From contig HG000342.1 in the NCBI GenBank assembly GCA_000436975.1, positions 55,809 through 119,808 on the forward strand: a stretch of 64,000 nucleotides of DNA, read 5' to 3'. Under the pieces are notes generated by a model. The model searched no databases and had not been told where the DNA came from. It saw only the letters and a program-made list of their open reading frames with translations. A program made the position numbers and the translations under genes. Positions 63,066 to 64,000 of the stretch are shown here, piece by piece (the stretch's first letter is position 1; the number at the start of each line of letters is the position of its first letter). This DNA comes from Clostridium sp. CAG:1000 (GTDB lineage: Bacteria; Bacillota_I; Bacilli_A; RF39; UBA660).

Positions 63066-63838
63066 TGTCTAAAGAGCAGCAAAAATATCTAAAAAAATTA
63101 AAACGCAATAAAATCAAAATATTATTTTATCAGATAGCAATCTTTGTTATTTTTATTATAATATGGCAATATCTATCTAATAAAAATTTAATTAATACTT
63201 TTATAACAAGTTCACCAAAGAATATAATAATTACTCTGAAAAATCTTTACACAAATAACAACCTAATGTTCCACATTTTGGTAACCACAAAAGAAACATT
63301 AATATCATTTACTATAACAACATTTTTATCTTTACTTATATCAATAATTCTTTATAATTTTAAAATCATATCAAAAATATTAGACCCATATTTGACCGTT
63401 TTAAATTCACTTCCAAAAGTTGCTTTAGGTCCAATCATAATAATATGGATCGGAGCAAATACAAAAAGCATTATAACAATGGCTGTATTAATTTCAATAA
63501 TAGTAAGTATTCAAACAATTTATAATGGCTTTGAAAATACTGATAAATTAAAGATAAAACTATTTCAAACATTTAATGCTTCAAAATTAACTACTCTTTT
63601 AAATGTTGTCATACCAGAAAACAAGAAAGTTATATTAAACACACTAAAGATAAACATTTCAATGTGTTTAATAGGTGTAATAATGGGAGAGTTTTTAACA
63701 TCAAAAGCAGGAATCGGCTACTTAATATTGTATGGTTCACAAATATTTAATTTGGATTTAGTAATGACTGGAATATTCCTGCTAATAATAATTTCTATAG
63801 TTATGTATGAATTAATAATTTTTATCACAAAAGAATGA
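63065..63838 (+). CDS. SsuC/TauC-like ABC transporter permease
   Basis: Permease of 257 residues with six membrane helices. The EAA-like loop for contact with the ATPase lies at FQTFNASKLTTLLNVVIPEN, and the start of the permease domain is TKETLISFTITTFLSLLISI. The Pro-rich block NSLPKVALGPIIIIWIGAN is typical of this group. It completes the three-gene operon; no terminator is obvious after it, so the collagen-like gene may share some transcription. Confidence 0.9.
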   Translation: MSKEQQKYLKKLKRNKIKILFYQIAIFVIFIIIWQYLSNKNLINTFITSSPKNIIITLKNLYTNNNLMFHILVTTKETLISFTITTFLSLLISIILYNFKIISKILDPYLTVLNSLPKVALGPIIIIWIGANTKSIITMAVLISIIVSIQTIYNGFENTDKLKIKLFQTFNASKLTTLLNVVIPENKKVILNTLKINISMCLIGVIMGEFLTSKAGIGYLILYGSQIFNLDLVMTGIFLLIIISIVMYELIIFITKE

Positions 63839-63894
63839 TATTAATAGATTATTTTTCTACAATCAAAAATATAATATATTAAGGGGGAATTTTA

Positions 63895-64000
63895 ATGGGA
63901 AATTGTAACGGAAATAAACAAAAAGTATTTCCACCATTTTATACATGCTTCGGTGCTACCGGACCTACTGGACCTACCGGACCGAGTGGCGGAGAAACAG
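63895..64000 (+). CDS. Collagen-like surface protein, 5' end only
   Basis: The first 35 codons of a gene that runs out of the window. After MGNCNGNKQKVFPPFYTCFG come Gly-x-y triplets of the bacterial collagen type (GATGPTGPTGPSG). AAGGGGG lies 7 bases before the ATG. The N-terminus has no signal peptide, as in BclA-like and some other bacterial collagens that are exported in other ways. The GC content of the repeat is higher than that of the surroundings. Length, tail domain and function cannot be seen here. Confidence 0.75.
   Translation, partial: MGNCNGNKQKVFPPFYTCFGATGPTGPTGPSGGET

Noticed and set aside
1..64000. UGA=Trp genetic code as in mollicutes
   Set aside because: Several genes end in TGA within ATGA overlaps (28202, 33236, 38458) and tryptophans are encoded by TGG.
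1..64000. tRNA or rRNA genes
   Set aside because: No GC-richer stretch with cloverleaf or rRNA features was noticed in the intergenic spaces, which are nearly all under 120 bases.

Overview
The window reads as a chromosomal segment of a very AT-rich, low-GC Gram-positive (Bacillota, monoderm) bacterium. The evidence is wall-polymer genes (LytR-CpsA-Psr, LTA-synthase-like sulfatase, TagD, TagF-like polymerase, a dlt-type operon), no outer-membrane genes, AGGAGG-type ribosome binding sites and TTGAAA-N17-TATAAT promoters. TGA is used as a stop (several ATGA stop/start overlaps), so the standard bacterial code applies and this is not a UGA=Trp mollicute. The mix of a Tad-type system, SipW/TasA-like surface proteins and a giant BspA-like LRR protein resembles uncultivated gut Bacilli or Erysipelotrichia-like lineages; that placement is inference.

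Layout. (1) 65-3512, plus strand: a cohesin-like/cadherin-like surface protein and an LCP wall-polymer ligase. (2) 3542-16498, minus strand: wall-polymer region with a membrane-anchored unknown, LtaS-like synthase, GalE, TagD, an anchored beta-propeller-like protein, a TagF-GT4 fusion, and an acylation operon in the order dltA-dltC-MBOAT-SGNH-phosphopantetheinyl transferase. (3) 16606-36123, minus strand: a Tad/Flp-type secretion system (TadZ-like, TadA, TadB, TadC, two CpaB/SAF proteins, Flp-like pilin, TadE-like pseudopilin), then a tandemly duplicated three-gene cassette of Cys-rich surface proteins, a third paralogue of one cassette member, and a sortase-B-like enzyme with a large extra N-terminal domain. 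(4) 36197-43184: a thioredoxin-fold protein without CxxC, QueG-like reductase, HD-domain protein, a large unknown protein with a 53-residue companion gene, and PcrA helicase. (5) 43244-60256, minus strand: the most unusual region. A membrane-anchored McrB-type AAA+ ATPase and a DUF2357-like protein are co-directional and closely spaced with five TasA/camelysin-like proteins, two SipW-type (Ser-His) signal peptidases, a protein with a degenerate EAL-like C-terminus, and a 2442-residue LRR protein carrying two CBM2-like inserts. (6) 60257-61354: a decayed insertion sequence. (7) 61355-64000, plus strand: an SsuABC/NMT1-like ABC importer and the first 35 codons of a collagen-like protein.

How the genes fit together. 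Regions 1 and 2 build and decorate teichoic-acid-like polymers. Region 3 looks like a self-contained apparatus that assembles a Cys-rich pseudopilus or surface structure. Region 5 looks like a second system that exports SipW-dependent beta-sandwich subunits and a giant adhesin, with an ATPase module of unknown role in the same operon. Most gene groups end in an intrinsic terminator whose stem touches or overlaps the last stop codon.
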